The notes beneath the pieces are model-generated. The model saw nothing but the letters and a program-made list of their open reading frames with translations, was not told the DNA's origin and made no database searches. The translations under genes were made by a program, and so were the position numbers. DNA of 18,102 bases from Intestinimonas aquisgranensis (GTDB lineage Bacteria; Bacillota; Clostridia; Oscillospirales; Oscillospiraceae), in the NCBI GenBank assembly GCA_020687605.1, contig JAJEQY010000076.1:1-18102 (forward strand). Direction: 5' to 3'. Every line of letters begins with the position of its first letter. Within the stretch, counting starts at the first letter, position 1. Below are positions 15,694 to 18,102 of the stretch, one piece after another.

Positions 15694-16686
15694 GTGAAAA
15701 GACGAGTATGCGCGCTGCTGGCGGCGGTGCTGCTGTGCCTGACCGCCTGCGCGCCCAGGGGGAGCGGTGAGGAGGAGACGCTGCGTATCGGCGTAGCGGT
15801 CTACAAGGGGACGGACACCTATATCACCAACATGACTCAGGCCATGGAAGCTGCGGCCCAGGCCTGGAGTGAGGAGAGCGGTGAGCGGGTCCAGCTCACG
15901 GTGTCCGATGCCCAGGAGAACCAGAACACCCAGAATGAGCAGATCGACCGCTTCCTCTCCCTTGGCTATGATGTGCTGTGCGTCAACCTTGTGGACCGAA
16001 CCGATGCCGCCCGGGTCATCGGCAAGGCCCGGGAAGCCGATGTGCCGGTGGTTTTCTTCAATCGGGAACCGGTCCGGGAGGACCTGGAGAGCTGGGAGAA
16101 GGTCTACTATGTGGGCTCCGATGCCCGGCAGTCCGCTCAGCTCCAGGCACAGATCGTGCTGGAGCTGTGGGAGAGCGACCCTGCCGCCCTGGACAAAAAC
16201 GGAGACGGTATCCTTCAGTACGCCATGCTGGAGGGGGAGAGCCGCCACCAGGACGCCATGATCCGCACTGAGGTGTCGGTCCAAACGCTGCGGGACGCCG
16301 GGGTCCCGCTGGAACGGGTGGAGAGCGGCATCGCCAACTGGGAGCGCAGTCAGGCCGATGCTCTTACGGAGTCCTGGCTGCTGAAGGGGGCAGATCTGGA
16401 GCTCATCCTCTGCAACAACGACGATATGGCCCTGGGGGCCGCCGACGCTGTGGAGCGGCTGGGGCTGGACTTCCATAACATTGTGGGCATCGACGGAACG
16501 CCCCAGGGCCTGGAGGCGGTGGAGGACGGCACGCTGCTGGGCACCGTGGTCATGGACTACGCTGCTCACGGGACAGCCATCTTCCAGCTGGCCCGGACCT
16601 TGGGCGCCGGAGAGGAACCAATTAACATGGAAAATATGGAAGATAACACCATACGCATCCCGATGCACATCCAAAAGGCCTGGTAA
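15694..16686 (+). CDS. MglB-like galactose/glucose-binding lipoprotein, linked to the sensor operon
   Basis: This 330-residue lipoprotein (lipobox LTAC, C19) belongs to the MglB/GGBP family. From memory of the E. coli protein, sugar contacts are kept: D41 (D14 there), N123 (N91), H185, D187 and R191 (H152, D154, R158), W216 (W183), N242 (N211) and D267 (D236). N256 is replaced by M287. The calcium loop DKNGDGILQ (167-175) and E236 are intact. GTG at 15694 follows the RBS AAGGAGGAA. It lies 19 nt after the anchored sensor gene and before the mgl promoter, so it is probably made at lower level, as a sensing subunit rather than the main transport protein; that role is inferred. Confidence 0.88.
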   Translation: MKRRVCALLAAVLLCLTACAPRGSGEEETLRIGVAVYKGTDTYITNMTQAMEAAAQAWSEESGERVQLTVSDAQENQNTQNEQIDRFLSLGYDVLCVNLVDRTDAARVIGKAREADVPVVFFNREPVREDLESWEKVYYVGSDARQSAQLQAQIVLELWESDPAALDKNGDGILQYAMLEGESRHQDAMIRTEVSVQTLRDAGVPLERVESGIANWERSQADALTESWLLKGADLELILCNNDDMALGAADAVERLGLDFHNIVGIDGTPQGLEAVEDGTLLGTVVMDYAAHGTAIFQLARTLGAGEEPINMENMEDNTIRIPMHIQKAW

Positions 16687-16697
16687 GGTTCTTTCGG

Positions 16698-16714
16698 CTT
16701 TTCTACCAGAAAAG
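16698..16714 (+). terminator. Possible weak terminator after the sensor operon
   Basis: CTTTTCT (16698-16704) and AGAAAAG (16708-16714) form a perfect 7-bp stem with an ACC loop, 12 nt after the stop codon. The stem is AT-rich and only a loose T-rich stretch follows, so termination is doubtful. Confidence 0.3.
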
Positions 16715-16715
16715 T

Positions 16716-16770
16716 ATTGATTATTTTGCATAAAAGTGCCAAAGCTCAAAAAGCAAAAAATAGATTATTT
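16716..16770 (+). promoter_or_regulatory. Candidate activator-binding direct repeat upstream of mglB
   Basis: ATTGATTATTT (16716-16726) and ATAGATTATTT (16760-16770) match at 10 of 11 positions and lie 44 bp apart, about four helical turns. They stand at about -107 and -63 from the predicted mglB start site, a usual place for AraC-type activators. Binding by the YesN-type regulator of this window is inferred. Confidence 0.4.
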
Positions 16771-16794
16771 ATGGAAAGAGGTGATTTTTGATAT

Positions 16795-16876
16795 GGCCTT
16801 TTCGGGGATTTCATGGTATGATGATTCTGGTGAAGCTCCGAAAGAGCTGCCAAACAAAATCAAGGAGGATTTTTAC
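16795..16876 (+). promoter_or_regulatory. Promoter and leader of mglB
   Basis: An extended -10 box, TGG followed by TATGAT (16817-16822), is present, but the -35 position (about 16795-16800, GGCCTT) does not match consensus, as expected for an activator-dependent promoter. The leader of about 48 nt carries a small hairpin, AGCTC (16834-16838) with GAGCT (16844-16848), and the RBS AAGGAGGA (16862-16869). Confidence 0.55.
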
Positions 16877-18034
16877 ATGAAACTGAAAAAGCTGTCTGCT
16901 CTGCTTCTGGCCGGCGCCATGTGCGTGAGCATCGCCGCTTGCTCCGGCGGCACCAGCAGCACCCCCGCTCCCGCTGAGACCGGCACCACCGAGACCACTC
17001 CCGCTGAGACCGGCGCTGTCTCCGACCTGAACGTGGCCGTCTTCTACTACAACTACTCCGATGTGTACATCTCCAGCGTCCGCAACAACATGGACACCAT
17101 GCTGGAAGCCATGGGCATCACCCCCGATAACTACGACGGCGCTGGCAACCAGTCCCAGCAGACTGACCAGATCAACACCGCCATCGCCAACGGCGCCAAC
17201 CTGCTGATCGTCAACATCGTGGAGACTTCTTCCCCCGATGCTGCTCAGAACGCCGTGGATGCCGCCAAGGCCGCTGGCATTCCCATCATCTTCTTCAACC
17301 GCGAGGTTGACAGCGCTGTGGTGAACAGCTACGAGAACTGCGCCTTCGTGGGCACCGACGCTCCCGAGGCCGGCCACATGCAGGGCAAGATGATCGGTGA
17401 CTACCTGGTCGCCAACTTCGACACCGTGGACCTCAACGGCGACGGCAAGATCTCCTACGTCATGTTCAAGGGCCAGGAGGGCAACGCCGAGGCCGAGTAC
17501 CGCACCCAGTACGCCGTGGAGGACGCTGACGCCATCCTGACCGAGGCTGGCAAGGAGCCCCTCTCCTACTACGCTGGCGACGACGTGGCCACCAAGTACC
17601 TGGTTGACCAGAACGGCACCTGGTCCTCCGCCGCTGCTGTGGCTTACATGGACACCATCCTGGCTGAGTACTCCGAGGCCAACGGCAACATGATCGAGCT
17701 GGTCATCGCCAACAACGACGACATGGCTATGGGCGCCATCTCCTCCCTCCAGACCGCTGGCTACAACCTGGGCGACGGCACCTCCACCACCATCCCCGTC
17801 TTCGGCGTGGACGCCATCGACTCCGCCAAGCAGGCCATTGACGAGGGCAAGATGACCGGTACCGTTATGCAGGACGCCGAGGGTATGGCCAGCACCATCA
17901 CCGCTCTGGTGGGCAACATCCAGAATGGCGGCGCTCTGATGGACGGCATCGACGAGGCCGGCGGCTACATCGTGGATACCGACGTGGCCAAGATCCGCGT
18001 GCCTTACGGCCTCTACACCGCCGACGCTGAGTAA
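16877..18034 (+). CDS. mglB: Galactose/glucose-binding ABC transporter lipoprotein (MglB type)
   Basis: This 385-residue lipoprotein should deliver galactose, glucose or a related sugar to an MglAC importer. It has signal peptide and lipobox IAAC (C22), then a Thr/Pro-rich linker with PAETG twice, encoded by a 15-bp repeat (16970-16984 and 17000-17014). The mature fold starts near residue 50. MglB features are FFNRE (139-143), the calcium loop DLNGDGKIS (185-193), E274, N280 (IANNDDMAMG) and D312 (FGVDA). Two ligand positions differ from E. coli MglB: N203 for H152 and E205 for D154; Q332 replaces N256. ATG at 16877 follows a strong RBS; an in-frame extension to 16736 lacks one. C-ending codons dominate, which suits high expression. 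mglA and mglC are expected downstream. Confidence 0.9.
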   Translation: MKLKKLSALLLAGAMCVSIAACSGGTSSTPAPAETGTTETTPAETGAVSDLNVAVFYYNYSDVYISSVRNNMDTMLEAMGITPDNYDGAGNQSQQTDQINTAIANGANLLIVNIVETSSPDAAQNAVDAAKAAGIPIIFFNREVDSAVVNSYENCAFVGTDAPEAGHMQGKMIGDYLVANFDTVDLNGDGKISYVMFKGQEGNAEAEYRTQYAVEDADAILTEAGKEPLSYYAGDDVATKYLVDQNGTWSSAAAVAYMDTILAEYSEANGNMIELVIANNDDMAMGAISSLQTAGYNLGDGTSTTIPVFGVDAIDSAKQAIDEGKMTGTVMQDAEGMASTITALVGNIQNGGALMDGIDEAGGYIVDTDVAKIRVPYGLYTADAE

Positions 18035-18079
18035 TCCAAGCGCACGCTCGATCGGCCCCAAGAAACAAGAAAGACGAGC

Positions 18080-18102
18080 GGGGGGGGGGGGGGGGGGGGG
18101 GG
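18080..18102. other. Poly-G run at the window end, probable sequencing artefact
   Basis: Twenty-three G in a row close the window, with no pairing partner or gene context. Such runs are typical of no-signal cycles in two-colour Illumina chemistry, carried into a contig end. Positions 18035-18079 before it hold no terminator or gene that I can see. Confidence 0.8.

Noticed and set aside
16811..18061. A 416-codon open frame on the minus strand
   Set aside because: It is opposite mglB; its Val/Gly/His-rich translation comes from reading C-ending codons in reverse.
1..18102. CRISPR arrays, tRNA or rRNA genes, transposase genes
   Set aside because: No regularly spaced repeats, no cloverleaf or rRNA-like sequence and no transposase motif were seen in any frame.

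Overview
The window is about 18 kb of GC-rich DNA, densely packed and with every gene on the + strand. Protein style, gene content and RBS pattern (AAGGAGG-type sites, many GTG starts) suggest a gut-type Firmicute of the Oscillospiraceae/Ruminococcaceae kind (Flavonifractor- or Oscillibacter-like). This is inferred from the look of the sequence, not from a search. The last 23 bases are an unbroken run of G, which looks like a read or assembly artefact at a contig end.

Region 1 (1-3892): the end of an upstream terminator, a sigma-A-like promoter, a structured leader of about 130 nt, then a three-gene ABC importer of the BMP/nucleoside type (double ATPase plus two permeases), closed by a strong symmetrical terminator. 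The lipoprotein that normally serves this transporter is not in the window. Region 2 (3909-6566): a MarR regulator and a MATE efflux pump, each preceded by almost the same 18-bp palindrome, then a cytidylate-kinase-like gene and a terminator.

Region 3 (6618-8578): its own promoter followed by nagB-nagA (GlcNAc-6-phosphate deacetylation and deamination). Region 4 (8620-16686): a good promoter followed by galK-galM, a YesN-type response regulator, a LytS/YesM-type sensor kinase, a membrane-anchored periplasmic-binding-protein-like protein and an MglB-like lipoprotein. Region 5 (16687-18034): an AT-rich promoter region with a direct repeat, then a second, probably highly expressed MglB-type galactose/glucose-binding lipoprotein. 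mglA and mglC would be expected just beyond the window end.

Regions 3-5 read as a unit for capturing and metabolising galactose and N-acetylglucosamine, sugars of host mucin and milk glycans. The two-component system with its two binding-protein partners probably senses extracellular galactose or a similar sugar and switches on the mgl importer. It resembles the XylFII-LytS-YesN xylose sensor of clostridia.

The oddest structure is between the response regulator and kinase genes. The last 82 bp of the response regulator gene are duplicated 232 bp downstream, and about 150 bp of hairpin-rich DNA lies between the copies. The differences between copies are mostly synonymous, which suggests an insertion that replaced the gene's 3' end and left the old end stranded.
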